From assembly GCF_002294725.1 (NCBI RefSeq), contig NZ_NSFT01000006.1:248001-312000 (forward strand): a stretch of DNA of 64,000 nucleotides. Reading direction: 5' to 3'. The notes under the pieces are model-generated. The model ran no database searches. It was not told where the DNA came from and was given only the letters and a program-made list of their open reading frames with translations. Origin of the DNA: Mesorhizobium sp. WSM4313 (GTDB lineage: Bacteria; Pseudomonadota; Alphaproteobacteria; Rhizobiales; Rhizobiaceae). Shown in pieces: positions 25,160 to 33,336 of the stretch. How positions within the stretch are numbered: the first letter of the stretch is position 1; each line of letters starts with the position of its first letter. Position numbers and translations under genes: made by a program.

Positions 25160-26515
25160 GTGACGGCGATCTTTGCGGAACAGGCGCTTCTGCCCGAGGG
25201 CTGGCAAAGCAATGTGAGGATCGCTTTCGACGGCGGCCGCATCTCGAAGGTCGGGGCCAGCGCCTCCGTGCAAGCCGGCGACGAGCGCCATGCCATCGTC
25301 ATGCCCGGCATGCCCAATTTGCACAGCCACGCCTTCCAGCGCGGCATGGCGGGTCTGGCCGAATTGCGCGGACCTTCGGCCGACAGTTTCTGGAGCTGGC
25401 GCGAAGTGATGTACCGCTTCGCGCTGTCGATGACGCCGGACCAGGTCGAGGCTGTGGCGGCGCAGCTCTATGTCGAAATGCTGGAGGCCGGCTTTTCGCG
25501 CGTCGGCGAGTTCCATTACCTCCACCATGATCGCGACGGAAAGCCTTACGCCAATATCGCCGAAATGGCGGAGCGGATCGCGGCTGCCGCCGCAGATACC
25601 GGCATTGGCCTGACACTGTTGCCGGTCTTCTATGCCCATTCCGCCTTCGGCGGCGCCGCGCCCAACGAAGGCCAGCGGCGATTCATCAATGATGTCGAGC
25701 GCTTCGGACGTCTGCTTGAGAAAAGCCGCGAGGCGGTTCATTCGCTGGAGCAGGCCGTCGTCGGCGTTGCGCCGCACAGCCTGCGCGCCGCAACGCCGGA
25801 CGAACTCGATGCGGTCGCCGCGATGGCGCCGGACGGCCCGATCCACATCCATGTCGCCGAGCAGATGAAGGAAGTCGAGGACTGCGTCGCCTGGTCGGGC
25901 AAGCGTCCGGTCGAATTCCTGCTGGCCAACGCCAAAGTCGACAAGCGCTGGTGCCTGATCCACGCCACCCATATGACCGAAGCCGAGACGATTGCCATGG
26001 CCCGGACCGGCGCCGTCGCCGGACTCTGTCCGATCACCGAAGCCAATCTCGGCGACGGTACGTTCGCGGCGCCACTGTTCATCGAGCATGGCGGCCGCTT
26101 TGGCGTCGGCTCCGACTCCAATGTGCTGATCGGCCTGTCGGACGAGCTTCGGCAGCTCGAATATTCGCAGCGCCTCGCCCATCGCGCCCGCAATGTGCTG
26201 GCCCGCACCGGCGGCTCGACGGGGCGCGCCCTGTTCGACGCCTCGCTCGACGGCGGCAGCCAGGCGCTCGGCGCCGGTCCGGCGCAAATTGCCGCCGGCT
26301 GCCCCGCCGATTTGGTCTCGCTCGACGCTGGCCATCCTTCGGTTGCCGGCAAGGCTGGCGACGCGATCCTCGACACCTGGATTTTCGCCAACGGCAGCAA
26401 GGTCGATTGCGTTTGGGTGCATGGCAAGAAGCAGGTCAGCGGCGGCAGACATGCCAAGCGCGAGGCGGTTGCCAAGCGGTTCCGCGAAGTCATGACCGCA
26501 TTGTCGCAGGGCTGA
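25160..26515 (+). CDS. hutF: Formimidoylglutamate deiminase HutF
   Basis: A 451-residue zinc amidohydrolase that removes the imine from N-formimidoyl-L-glutamate to give N-formyl-L-glutamate and ammonia, feeding HutG. The metal motif MPNLHSHAFQRGMAGL (His-x-His), and later HIHVAEQ, HATHM and GVGSDSNV are as expected for this family. I chose the GTG at 25160 because GGAG at 25150-25153 is 6 bases ahead and the product starts MTAIFAEQALLPEGW; a TTG at 25148 is in frame but has no ribosome site. First gene of the plus-strand hut arm, 13 bases before hutC. Confidence 0.95.
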   Translation: MTAIFAEQALLPEGWQSNVRIAFDGGRISKVGASASVQAGDERHAIVMPGMPNLHSHAFQRGMAGLAELRGPSADSFWSWREVMYRFALSMTPDQVEAVAAQLYVEMLEAGFSRVGEFHYLHHDRDGKPYANIAEMAERIAAAAADTGIGLTLLPVFYAHSAFGGAAPNEGQRRFINDVERFGRLLEKSREAVHSLEQAVVGVAPHSLRAATPDELDAVAAMAPDGPIHIHVAEQMKEVEDCVAWSGKRPVEFLLANAKVDKRWCLIHATHMTEAETIAMARTGAVAGLCPITEANLGDGTFAAPLFIEHGGRFGVGSDSNVLIGLSDELRQLEYSQRLAHRARNVLARTGGSTGRALFDASLDGGSQALGAGPAQIAAGCPADLVSLDAGHPSVAGKAGDAILDTWIFANGSKVDCVWVHGKKQVSGGRHAKREAVAKRFREVMTALSQG

Positions 26516-26528
26516 ACAGGAACATCCG

Positions 26529-27275
26529 ATGAGCCTTGTCGAGATAGATGACATCGAAGGCGGCGAGATCCTCTCGCTGCATCAACGCATCCTGTCGGAT
26601 ATCCGCGAAAAGATCCTGTCGGGCGCCTGGGCGCCGGGCCATCGCATCCCCTTCGAGCACGAGCTGACGGATCACTACAATTGCTCGCGCATGACGGTGA
26701 ACAAGGCGCTGTCGCAGTTGGCCAAGGCCGGGCTGATCGAGCGCCGCCGCCGCTCCGGTAGTTTCGTGCGCCAGCCGCAGTCGCAAGCGGCGGTGCTTGA
26801 GCTGCATGACATCAGAATCGAGGTCGAGGCGCTCGGCCTGCCCTATCGCTATAAGCGGCTGGAACGCCTGAAGCGGCGCAGTGGCACCGAAGACCGTGCG
26901 CTGCTCGGGCTCTCCCAATCAGGTCCGGTGCTCGCGCTGGAGGGCCTGCATTTTGCCGGCGAACGGCCGTTCGCGCTAGAGCAGCGGCTGATCAATCTTT
27001 CAGCGGTGGCCGAGGCAGCCGAGGAGGAATTTCTCGACATCGCGCCGGGCCCGTGGCTGATCGGCCGCGTTCCGTGGAGCGAGGCCGAGCACCGCATCCG
27101 CGCCATGGCCGCCGACGAGATGATCGCCGATGCGCTAGACATCGACGTGGGCGCGCCCTGCCTGGTGGTCGAACGCCGCACCTGGAGCGCCGAGCATCCG
27201 GTGACCCATGTACGGTTCATCTATCCGGCGGAGAGCCACACGCTGGTGGCGCGGTTTACCCCGTCGCAGGGGTGA
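26529..27275 (+). CDS. hutC: Histidine utilisation repressor HutC
   Basis: A 248-residue GntR-family regulator of the HutC/FarR subfamily. The N-terminal winged helix (residues ~15-80) has LHQRILSDIREKILSGAW, PFEHELTDHYNCSRMTVNKAL and RRRRSGSFV; the C-terminal half is a UTRA ligand domain ending with the usual GAPCLVVERRTW and VRFIYPAESH. It represses hut genes until urocanate accumulates. A matching operator lies between hutI and hutF. It is co-oriented with hutF and its 3' end runs into a family A repeat. Confidence 0.94.
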   Translation: MSLVEIDDIEGGEILSLHQRILSDIREKILSGAWAPGHRIPFEHELTDHYNCSRMTVNKALSQLAKAGLIERRRRSGSFVRQPQSQAAVLELHDIRIEVEALGLPYRYKRLERLKRRSGTEDRALLGLSQSGPVLALEGLHFAGERPFALEQRLINLSAVAEAAEEEFLDIAPGPWLIGRVPWSEAEHRIRAMAADEMIADALDIDVGAPCLVVERRTWSAEHPVTHVRFIYPAESHTLVARFTPSQG

Positions 27276-27283
27276 GCTCTTCT

Positions 27284-27427
27284 CCTTCTCCCCTTGCGGG
27301 AGAAGGTGGATCGGCGCGCAGCGCCGAGACGGATGAGGGGTGTTCCAGCGGAGTGAGACGCTGGCATTCCCTGGAGCACCCCTCATCCGGCCGCTTCACG
27401 GCCACCTTCTCCCACAAGGGGAGAAGG
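27284..27427. repeat. Palindromic intergenic repeat, family A, copy 3
   Basis: Same architecture and same orientation as copy 2: CCTTCTCCCCTTGCGGGAG on the left, CTCCCACAAGGGGAGAAGG on the right, TCGGCGCGCAGCGCCGA hairpin on the left and GGCCGCTTCACGGCC on the right. It fills the gap between the convergent ends of hutC and the RidA gene. Confidence 0.9.
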
Positions 27428-27440
27428 GAAAGTCGGCGCC

Positions 27441-27785
27441 TCAGATCGCCGCAGTCACAATAATCTCGACCAGATATTCCGGGGCGGCGAGCTTGGCCTC
27501 GCCGGTGGCGCGCGCCGGGGTATGGCCTTGCGGCACCCACTTGTCCCATTCCGAATTCATTTCGGCGAAGGTGCCCATGTCGGCAAGCCAGATGATCGCC
27601 TGGACGATCTTGGTCTTGTCGGTGCCGGCCTTGGCGAGCAATTCGTCGACGGTCTTGAGGATGTCGCGGGTCTGCGAGGCGACGTTGCCGCCGGGCTCGC
27701 CGACCTGGCCGGCCAGATAGACGGTGTTGCCATGGATGACGATCTGGCTCATGCGCGGGCCGACATCGATGCGACGAATGCTCAT
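27441..27785 (-). CDS. RidA family protein
   Basis: A 114-residue YjgF/YER057c/UK114-fold protein. RidA enzymes hydrolyse reactive enamine/imine intermediates released by PLP enzymes. Visible family features are VYLAGQVGEPGGNVASQT, TRDILKTVDELLAKAGTDKTKIVQA, WDKWVPQGHTPARAT and the C-terminal EIIVTAAI; the arginine in PARAT corresponds to the substrate carboxylate-binding arginine. Members outside the RidA core often have unknown substrates, so I leave the symbol blank. The gene is monocistronic, convergent with hutC and divergent from the zinc importer. Confidence 0.88.
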   Translation of the reverse strand: MSIRRIDVGPRMSQIVIHGNTVYLAGQVGEPGGNVASQTRDILKTVDELLAKAGTDKTKIVQAIIWLADMGTFAEMNSEWDKWVPQGHTPARATGEAKLAAPEYLVEIIVTAAI

Positions 27786-27945
27786 TGGAGGTTCCTTCGT
27801 TATGGGGGTCGCTGCTCTTTAGAGTCCGGGCGGACGCGGGGCAAGGCCGGCGGACGCGAAACCAATTGAGCCAAGTGTCCGATCTCTGCCGCCCACCTAC
27901 ACGGCGAGTTGACCGGTCGTGACACAATTGCGCCAGCCTGGCGTG

Positions 27946-27974
27946 TTGACTAATGTAATAACATCACATATCGA
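27946..27974 (+). promoter_or_regulatory. aztABC promoter overlapped by a Zur-like palindrome
   Basis: TTGACT (27946-27951) is a good -35 box and TATCGA (27969-27974) a possible -10 at 17 bases spacing. The spacer holds ATGTAATAACATCACAT (27953-27969), an imperfect palindrome close to the alphaproteobacterial Zur box (consensus AATGTTATAATATAACATT). Binding of zinc-loaded Zur there would block RNA polymerase. The zinc-importer gene that starts at 28006 makes this reading plausible. Confidence 0.6.
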
Positions 27975-28005
27975 CAGCTCACTCGATTTCGCGGACCGCC
28001 GCCCG

Positions 28006-28833
28006 ATGACCAATGCCTGCCTGACTTTCCGCGACCTGACGCTGGGCTACAACAGCCACGCGGCCATCCATCATTTGAACGGCACCGTCCGCAAAGGTTC
28101 GCTGACCGCGGTGGTCGGCGCCAACGGCTCGGGCAAATCGACGCTGATGAAGGGCATCGTCGGCGTGCTGAAGCCGATGCAAGGCGCGGTGGTCCGCATG
28201 CCGGGTGTCCGCACCGCCTATCTTCCACAGCAGTCGGAGCTCGATCGCTCCTTTCCGGCGCGCGTCGTCGATCTGGTCTCGCTCGGCCTATGGCCAAAGC
28301 GCGGCATGCTCGGGCGCTACACCAAAGAGGACCGAGAATCCGTCAGCAAGGCGCTGATGGCGGTCGGGCTCGGCGGCTTCGAGAAGCGGCCGATCGATAC
28401 GCTGTCCGGCGGCCAGTTGCAGCGCACGCTGTTTGCCCGCGTGCTTCTGCAGGACGCCGACCTCATACTGCTCGACGAGCCGTTCAACGCGGTCGACTCC
28501 AAGACGGTGGGCGATCTCATCCAGTTGATAAAGCGCTGGCATGGCGAGGAGCGCACGATCATGGTCGTGATTCACGACCTCGACCTGGTGCGGCAGAATT
28601 TCCCGGAGACGCTGCTGCTTGCCCGCCAGCCTGTCGCCTGGGGCGACACCAAGGACACGCTGCGGCCGGAAAATCTGCTCAAGGCAAGGCGCTTCCACGA
28701 GGCGTGGGAAGAAAACGCGCCGTGGTGCGAGCCGAGTGAGCATGAACACAGCCATGATCGCGCGCACGATCATGATCAAGGGCATGACCACCGACACGAC
28801 CATCATCACGGCTCCGGACCGAGGGCGGCATGA
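28006..28833 (+). CDS. aztA: Zinc ABC transporter ATP-binding protein AztA
   Basis: A 275-residue ATPase of a cluster 9-type metal importer. Walker A GANGSGKST, signature LSGGQLQR, Walker B LILLDEP and switch VIHDLDL are present. I chose ATG 28006, giving MTNACLTFRDLTLGY; a longer frame from 27919 reads through the promoter. The C-terminus (residues ~246-268) is a stretch with 11 histidines mixed with Asp, absent from ordinary ABC ATPases; it may bind zinc in the cytoplasm as a buffer or sensor. The stop overlaps the aztB start (ATGA, 28830-28833). The next two genes encode the permease and binding protein. Confidence 0.88.
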   Translation: MTNACLTFRDLTLGYNSHAAIHHLNGTVRKGSLTAVVGANGSGKSTLMKGIVGVLKPMQGAVVRMPGVRTAYLPQQSELDRSFPARVVDLVSLGLWPKRGMLGRYTKEDRESVSKALMAVGLGGFEKRPIDTLSGGQLQRTLFARVLLQDADLILLDEPFNAVDSKTVGDLIQLIKRWHGEERTIMVVIHDLDLVRQNFPETLLLARQPVAWGDTKDTLRPENLLKARRFHEAWEENAPWCEPSEHEHSHDRAHDHDQGHDHRHDHHHGSGPRAA

Positions 28834-29708
28834 TGGATTTCCTCTACGGCCTGTTCATCGCGCCCTTCGCCGACTTCGCCTTTATGCAGCGGGCGCTGTT
28901 CGGCTCGCTGATGCTGTCGCTCGGCGCCTGCCCGGTCGGCGTCTTCCTGATGCTCAGGCGCATGAGCCTGTCGGGCGACGCGATGGCGCATGCCATCCTG
29001 CCCGGCGCTGCCGCCGGCTTCCTGCTTTATGGCCTCGAAATCCTGCCGATGACCATCGGCGGGCTGATCGCCGGCATCATCGTGGCGCTCGGCGCGGGTG
29101 CCGTCTCTCGCTTCACCATCCAGCGCGAGGACGCCTCGATGGCGGCCTTCTACCTCATCTCGCTGGCCGTCGGCGTGCTGATGGTGTCGATCCGCGGCTC
29201 CAGCGTCGACCTGATGCATGTGCTGTTCGGCACGGTGCTGGCGCTCAACGATGAGGCGCTCATCCTGATCGGCGGAATCGTGGCGGTGACGCTCGCCTGT
29301 CTCGCCATCTTCTGGCGCGCGCTTGTCGCCGAGTGCCTCGACCCGCTGTTCCTGCGCTCGGTGAGCCGCATGGGCAGCCCGGTGCATTTCATTTTCTTGG
29401 GCCTTGTCGTGCTCAACCTCGTCGGCGGCTTCCAGGCGTTGGGCACGCTGCTGTCGGTCGGACTGATGATGCTGCCTGCCGCCGCGGCCCGCTTCTGGAC
29501 GGCGCGCGTGGAGCCGATGTGCGCGTTCGCCGTGCTGATCGGCTTCGCCTCCTGCGTCGCCGGGCTGCTTCTGTCCTATCACGCCTCGCTGCCTTCCGGC
29601 CCGGCGATCATCCTTTCGGCCGGCGTCGTCTATTTCTGCTCGATCCTGTTCGGCACGCGCGGCGTGCTGCGCGCCCGCATCGTGCATCACCGGCACCGCA
29701 CCGCCTGA
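28830..29708 (+). CDS. aztB: Zinc ABC transporter permease AztB
   Basis: A 292-residue polytopic permease of the ZnuB/MntB family, with about eight hydrophobic segments. The conserved FLMLRRMSLSGDAMAHAILPG segment near residue 38 is the ATPase-contact and family signature region, and MSLSGDAMAHA contains the motif shared by all cluster 9 permeases. Two consecutive ATGs (28830, 28833) are possible; GAGGGCGGC upstream fits either, and the first overlaps the aztA stop. Partner of AztA and AztC. Confidence 0.9.
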   Translation: MMDFLYGLFIAPFADFAFMQRALFGSLMLSLGACPVGVFLMLRRMSLSGDAMAHAILPGAAAGFLLYGLEILPMTIGGLIAGIIVALGAGAVSRFTIQREDASMAAFYLISLAVGVLMVSIRGSSVDLMHVLFGTVLALNDEALILIGGIVAVTLACLAIFWRALVAECLDPLFLRSVSRMGSPVHFIFLGLVVLNLVGGFQALGTLLSVGLMMLPAAAARFWTARVEPMCAFAVLIGFASCVAGLLLSYHASLPSGPAIILSAGVVYFCSILFGTRGVLRARIVHHRHRTA

Positions 29709-29742
29709 CCCTCATTCCCACCCCTTAAAGGAGACGTTGCCA

Positions 29743-30684
29743 ATGCTGAAATCCTTCCGAGCCGCCCTGGCGTTGAGCGTTATAACATTAAGCGCCTTCG
29801 CAACATCGTCCGCCTTCGCGGCGCCGCTCAAGGTCGTGGCGAGCTTCACCGTGATTGCCGACTTTGCGAAAAATGTCGGCGGCGACCGGGTCAACATCAC
29901 CACCATTGTCGGGCCGGACGGCGACGCGCATGTCTATGAGCCGAGCCCGGCCGATGCGGTAGCAATGGCCAAAGCCGATGTCGTGCTGGTCAACGGCCTG
30001 CATTTCGAAGGTTTTCTCCAGCGCCTGGTCGATGCCAGCGCCACCAAGGCCGCGATCGTGACTCTGACCAAGGGGGTCACCCCGATCGACTTCAAGCCGG
30101 AATTCGCCGACGCAGATGCCGCAGAAGGGGCCGGCACCGGAAGCGGCAAGACGGTCACGGATCCGCACGCCTTCCAGTCGATCGCCAACGCCAAGATCTA
30201 TGTGAAAAACATTGCCGACGCTTTCTGCGCGGCCGACAGCGCAGGCTGCGACAGCTACAAGGCCAACGCCGCCGCCTATACTGCCAAGCTCGATGGGCTG
30301 GAGGGCGAAGTGAAGGCGGCGATCCAGTCGATCCCCCAAGCCAAGCGCGTCGTCATCACCTCGCATGATGCTTTCGGCTATTTCGAGCACGAATACGGCC
30401 TGACCTTCCTCGCGCCGGAAGGCATCTCGACCGAATCCGAGCCCTCGGCGGCCGATGTCGCCAAGCTGGTTAGCCAAGTGAAGCAGGACAAGGCGGCGGC
30501 GATCTTCGTGGAAAACATCACCAATCCGCGGCTCATCGAGCAGATCGCCGGCGAGACCGGCATCAAGGTCGGCGGCACGCTCTATTCGGATGCGCTGTCG
30601 GGGTCCGATGGACCGGCCTCGACCTATGTCGACATGATGCGCAACAACATTACGCAGATCAAAGGCGCGATCCTCGGCAGCTGA
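29743..30684 (+). CDS. aztC: Zinc-binding periplasmic protein AztC
   Basis: A 313-residue cluster A-I metal-binding protein with a signal peptide (MLKSFRAALALSVITLSAFA, cleavage near AFA-AP). The four zinc ligands expected for the family are visible: His63 (DAHVYEP), His142 (TDPHAF), His208 (TSHDAFGYF) and Asp283 (YSDALSG). Cys162 and Cys169 are spaced as for a disulfide. The usual long His-rich loop of ZnuA is replaced by a short Asp/Glu/Gly segment near residues 118-136. Start is ATG 29743 with AAAGGAGA ahead; a TTG two codons upstream is less likely. It ends the operon; no aztD chaperone gene follows. Confidence 0.9.
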   Translation: MLKSFRAALALSVITLSAFATSSAFAAPLKVVASFTVIADFAKNVGGDRVNITTIVGPDGDAHVYEPSPADAVAMAKADVVLVNGLHFEGFLQRLVDASATKAAIVTLTKGVTPIDFKPEFADADAAEGAGTGSGKTVTDPHAFQSIANAKIYVKNIADAFCAADSAGCDSYKANAAAYTAKLDGLEGEVKAAIQSIPQAKRVVITSHDAFGYFEHEYGLTFLAPEGISTESEPSAADVAKLVSQVKQDKAAAIFVENITNPRLIEQIAGETGIKVGGTLYSDALSGSDGPASTYVDMMRNNITQIKGAILGS

Positions 30685-30693
30685 GCGGCCAAC

Positions 30694-30729
30694 ATCCAAC
30701 CGGACCAGGATCGGCCCGGTTGGATTTTC
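30694..30729 (+). terminator. Rho-independent terminator after aztC
   Basis: A perfect 10-base stem, ATCCAACCGG (30694-30703) with CCGGTTGGAT (30716-30725), 12-base loop, followed by TTT. It starts 9 bases after the aztC stop and ends the azt operon. Confidence 0.8.
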
Positions 30730-30831
30730 CGGCCCTCACTCTCTATTTGGCAGAGAAATCCGCTGGCACGGATTGCCGCTCATGCCCCGGAGTGGCATGA
30801 CTGCCGCCAAAGAGATTGCGAGGACCACATC

Positions 30832-31170
30832 ATGGAATACCGCCAGATCAGCGATGACTATTCGGTCTCCGGCCAGATCCAGCCGCAGGATATCGCCGCC
30901 ATCAAGGACGCAGGCTTCAAAAGCGTGATCTGCAACCGGCCGGACGACGAGCAGCCGGGCCAGCCTTCGGCCGGAAGCGTTCAGGCCGCGGCCGAGGCGG
31001 CCGGGCTTGCCTTCCGCTACATTCCGGTGATCAGCGGCCAGATCACCATGGACAATGTCGAGGACCAGGCCGCTGCGCTCGACGAGCTGGAAGGCCCGGT
31101 GTTCGCCTATTGCCGCTCAGGCGCACGCTGCACCAACCTCTATGGGCTGATCCAGCAGCAGCGGGGGTGA
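30832..31170 (+). CDS. TIGR01244 family rhodanese-like sulfurtransferase/phosphatase
   Basis: A 112-residue single-domain protein of the family also fused to beta-lactamase-like hydrolases (Blh). The active loop is CRSGAR (Cys94 to Arg99), a six-residue loop with four residues between Cys and Arg as in rhodaneses rather than the CX5R of tyrosine phosphatases; FKSVICNRPDDEQPGQP near residue 29 is the other family hallmark. The in vivo substrate is unknown; homologues are tied to sulfide detoxification and biofilm growth. The gene stands alone between the aztC terminator and a family C repeat. Start ATG 30832. Confidence 0.85.
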   Translation: MEYRQISDDYSVSGQIQPQDIAAIKDAGFKSVICNRPDDEQPGQPSAGSVQAAAEAAGLAFRYIPVISGQITMDNVEDQAAALDELEGPVFAYCRSGARCTNLYGLIQQQRG

Positions 31171-31183
31171 CGGATTTGCCGCG

Positions 31184-31326
31184 AAAGTGTGCTGAGATTC
31201 AGGTCAGGCCGAGCCGAAAATCGTGGCTTCCGAGAACCGGAGCGGAGCGTACTTAAAGTACGTGAGCACCGGAAGCGCAGGAAGCCGCATTTGCAGGCCG
31301 GCCTCACCTGAATATCGGCACACTTT
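31184..31326. repeat. Long inverted-repeat element, family C, full copy
   Basis: Ends AAAGTGTGCTGAGATTCAGG (31184 on) and CCTGAATATCGGCACACTTT (to 31326) are inverse with two mismatches in 21. The centre carries GTACTTAAAGTAC between CGGAGC and GCACCGG. It lies between the convergent ends of the rhodanese-like gene and the Lrp gene, and its last two bases are part of the Lrp stop codon. A half copy is at 43349-43431. Confidence 0.85.
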
Positions 31327-31792
31327 AAATCGGCAGCGCGCCGGTTTCCTTCAGCGTCTCCAGCACGATCGCGGTCTTCACATGCTGCACGGATTCGTGC
31401 GGCAGGAGCACGCCGTTGACGAACTCGGACAGTGACTTGAGGTCGGGCGTCACCACCTTCAGGATGTAATCCATCTCGCCGGTTAGCGCGTGCGCCTCCT
31501 GCACCTCGGGCAGGCGGGCCACCAGCTCGCCGAAGCGGCGGGCATTGTCGCGGTTGTGGGTGGCTAAAGTCACCGAGATGACGTTGACCAGCGAAAAGCC
31601 AAGACGGTCGCGGTCGAGCACGGCACGGTATCCTTTGATGTAGCCATCATCCTCCAGCCGCTGGCGGCGGCGCGAGCATTGCGAGGGCGAGAGGTTCACG
31701 CGCTCCGAAAGGTCATTGTTGGTATAGCGTGCATCCTCCTGCAGAAGCGCCATTATCTTGCGGTCAAATTGATCGAGACGCGTATCATCCAC
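31325..31792 (-). CDS. Lrp/AsnC family transcriptional regulator
   Basis: A 155-residue regulator: N-terminal winged helix (LDQFDRKIMALLQEDARYTNNDLSERVNLSPSQCSRRRQRLEDDGYIKGY, given here only as its location, residues ~6-55) and a C-terminal RAM domain with EVQEAHALTGEMDYILKV. I chose the GTG at 31790-31792 because GGAGG precedes it by 7 bases; an ATG at 31825 would add 11 unlike residues. It is divergent from hppD (138-base gap) and may control that gene in response to tyrosine or an intermediate, which is inference from position. The stop codon overlaps a family C repeat. Confidence 0.88.
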   Translation of the reverse strand: MDDTRLDQFDRKIMALLQEDARYTNNDLSERVNLSPSQCSRRRQRLEDDGYIKGYRAVLDRDRLGFSLVNVISVTLATHNRDNARRFGELVARLPEVQEAHALTGEMDYILKVVTPDLKSLSEFVNGVLLPHESVQHVKTAIVLETLKETGALPI

Positions 31793-31930
31793 GAGCAATC
31801 CTCCATTCATGCATAATTTGCGCACATGATGACCATTTCAGGCGGTTGAATGCAAGCACCGTGCGGCTGCTCCGCGCTATTATGGCGAAAGATGGCCAAG
31901 CTTGGCCGCAACAGCTTTCGGAGGACTGCC

Positions 31931-33046
31931 ATGGGCCCGTTCCCGCACGACGCCCCGCCCGCCAGGATCAGCAAGCAAAACCCCGCCGGCACCGACGGCT
32001 TCGAATTCGTCGAGTTCGCGCATTCAGAGCCGGCAAAACTCGCCGAGCTCTTTGCCCGCATGGGCTATGTCGCGGTGGCCAAGCATCGCAGCAAGGACAT
32101 CACCGTCTGGCGCCAGGGCGACATCAATTATGTCGTCAATGCCGAGCCCGGCTCGCATGCGATGAAGTTCGTCGAAAAGCACGGCCCCTGCGCTGCCTCG
32201 ATGGCGTGGCGCGTGGTCGATGCCAAACATGCCTTCAACCATGCCGTCTCAAAGGGCGCCACGCCCTATGAAGGCACCGACAAGGCACTGGACGTGCCGG
32301 CCATCGTCGGCATCGGCGGCTCGCTGCTTTATTTCATCGAAGCCTATGGCGAGAAAGGCTCGGCCTATGACGCCGAGTTCGAATGGCTGGGCGAGCGCGA
32401 CCCCAAGCCCGAAGGCGTCGGCTTCTATTATCTCGACCACCTCACCCACAATGTCTATCGCGGCAACATGGACAAGTGGTGGGATTTCTATCGCGACCTG
32501 TTCGGTTTCAAGCAGATCCATTTCTTCGACATCGACGGCAAGATCACCGGCCTGGTCAGCCGCGCCATCACCTCGCCCTGCGGCAAGATCCGCATTCCGC
32601 TGAACGAGTCCAAGGACGAGACCAGCCAGATCGCCGAGTATCTGAAGAAGTACAATGGCGAGGGCATCCAGCACATCGCGGTCGGCACCGATGCGATCTA
32701 CGAGGCCACCGACAAGCTCGCCGCCAACGGGCTGAAATTCATGCCCGGCCCGCCCGACACTTATTATGAGATGTCGCATGAGCGGGTGCACGGCCACGAC
32801 GAGCCGATCGAGCGCATGAAAAAGCACGGCATCCTGATCGACGGCGAAGGCGTGGTCGACGGCGGTACGACCAAGATCCTGCTGCAGATCTTCTCCAAAA
32901 CCGTGATCGGCCCGATCTTCTTCGAGTTCATCCAGCGCAAGGGCGATGAAGGTTTTGGCGAAGGCAATTTCCGCGCGCTCTTCGAATCGATCGAGCAGGA
33001 CCAGATCAAGCGCGGCGTGATCAAGCTGGACGGCAAGGCGGCGTAA
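31931..33046 (+). CDS. hppD: 4-hydroxyphenylpyruvate dioxygenase
   Basis: A 371-residue Fe(II) dioxygenase that turns 4-hydroxyphenylpyruvate into homogentisate in tyrosine breakdown. The iron ligands are visible: His170 (YLDHLTHNV), His248 (IQHIAVG) and Glu332 (FFEFIQRKG). Length is normal for bacterial HPPD. I chose ATG 31931, which follows GGAGGACTGCC; an upstream in-frame start at 31850 would overlap the regulatory gap. The next pathway genes (hmgA and an FAA hydrolase) lie 1.2-4.4 kb away on the other strand. Confidence 0.96.
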   Translation: MGPFPHDAPPARISKQNPAGTDGFEFVEFAHSEPAKLAELFARMGYVAVAKHRSKDITVWRQGDINYVVNAEPGSHAMKFVEKHGPCAASMAWRVVDAKHAFNHAVSKGATPYEGTDKALDVPAIVGIGGSLLYFIEAYGEKGSAYDAEFEWLGERDPKPEGVGFYYLDHLTHNVYRGNMDKWWDFYRDLFGFKQIHFFDIDGKITGLVSRAITSPCGKIRIPLNESKDETSQIAEYLKKYNGEGIQHIAVGTDAIYEATDKLAANGLKFMPGPPDTYYEMSHERVHGHDEPIERMKKHGILIDGEGVVDGGTTKILLQIFSKTVIGPIFFEFIQRKGDEGFGEGNFRALFESIEQDQIKRGVIKLDGKAA

Positions 33047-33074
33047 CGCCTGAGCTTACTTGCGGCCGGACCAA

Positions 33075-33098
33075 TTATGACCTAAATTCTGGTCATAA
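33075..33098. promoter_or_regulatory. Inverted repeat ahead of the phd-vapC pair
   Basis: TTATGACC (33075-33082) and GGTCATAA (33091-33098), perfect 8-base arms with an 8-base AT-rich spacer, ending 10 bases before the antitoxin ATG. Placement and symmetry fit the autoregulatory operator of a type II toxin-antitoxin operon. Confidence 0.7.
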
Positions 33099-33108
33099 GA
33101 GGTTGGCA

Positions 33109-33336
33109 ATGAACGTTCCGATGGCAAAAGCAAAGGCCCAACTCGCCGAGTTGGTGAAGCGGGCCCAGGCCGGCGAAAAGATCAATCTGACCCGGCACGG
33201 GGAGATTGTGGCAACCTTGAGCGCCCCTGCCCGGCCTGCGGGGAGCAAGGGTCTGTTTGGAGCCCTGAAAGGCCAAATTTGGATATCGGATGATTTTGAT
33301 GAACTCGGCCCCGAATGGGACGAGTACATCAAATGA
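33109..33336 (+). CDS. Phd/YefM family antitoxin
   Basis: A 75-residue antitoxin. The N-terminal VPMAKAKAQLAELVKRAQAGEKINLTRHGEIVATL is the Phd/YefM DNA-binding fold in abbreviated form; the C-terminal acidic tail (ISDDFDELGPEWDEYIK) is the typical toxin-wrapping segment. The stop overlaps the toxin start (ATGA, 33333-33336). ATG 33109 is used; a TTG two codons upstream is possible. A perfect inverted repeat just upstream is the probable operator. Confidence 0.88.
   Translation: MNVPMAKAKAQLAELVKRAQAGEKINLTRHGEIVATLSAPARPAGSKGLFGALKGQIWISDDFDELGPEWDEYIK

Noticed and set aside
27053..27463. A 136-codon frame running from hutC into repeat copy 3
   Set aside because: Out of frame with hutC and made partly of the repeat; no sign of a gene.
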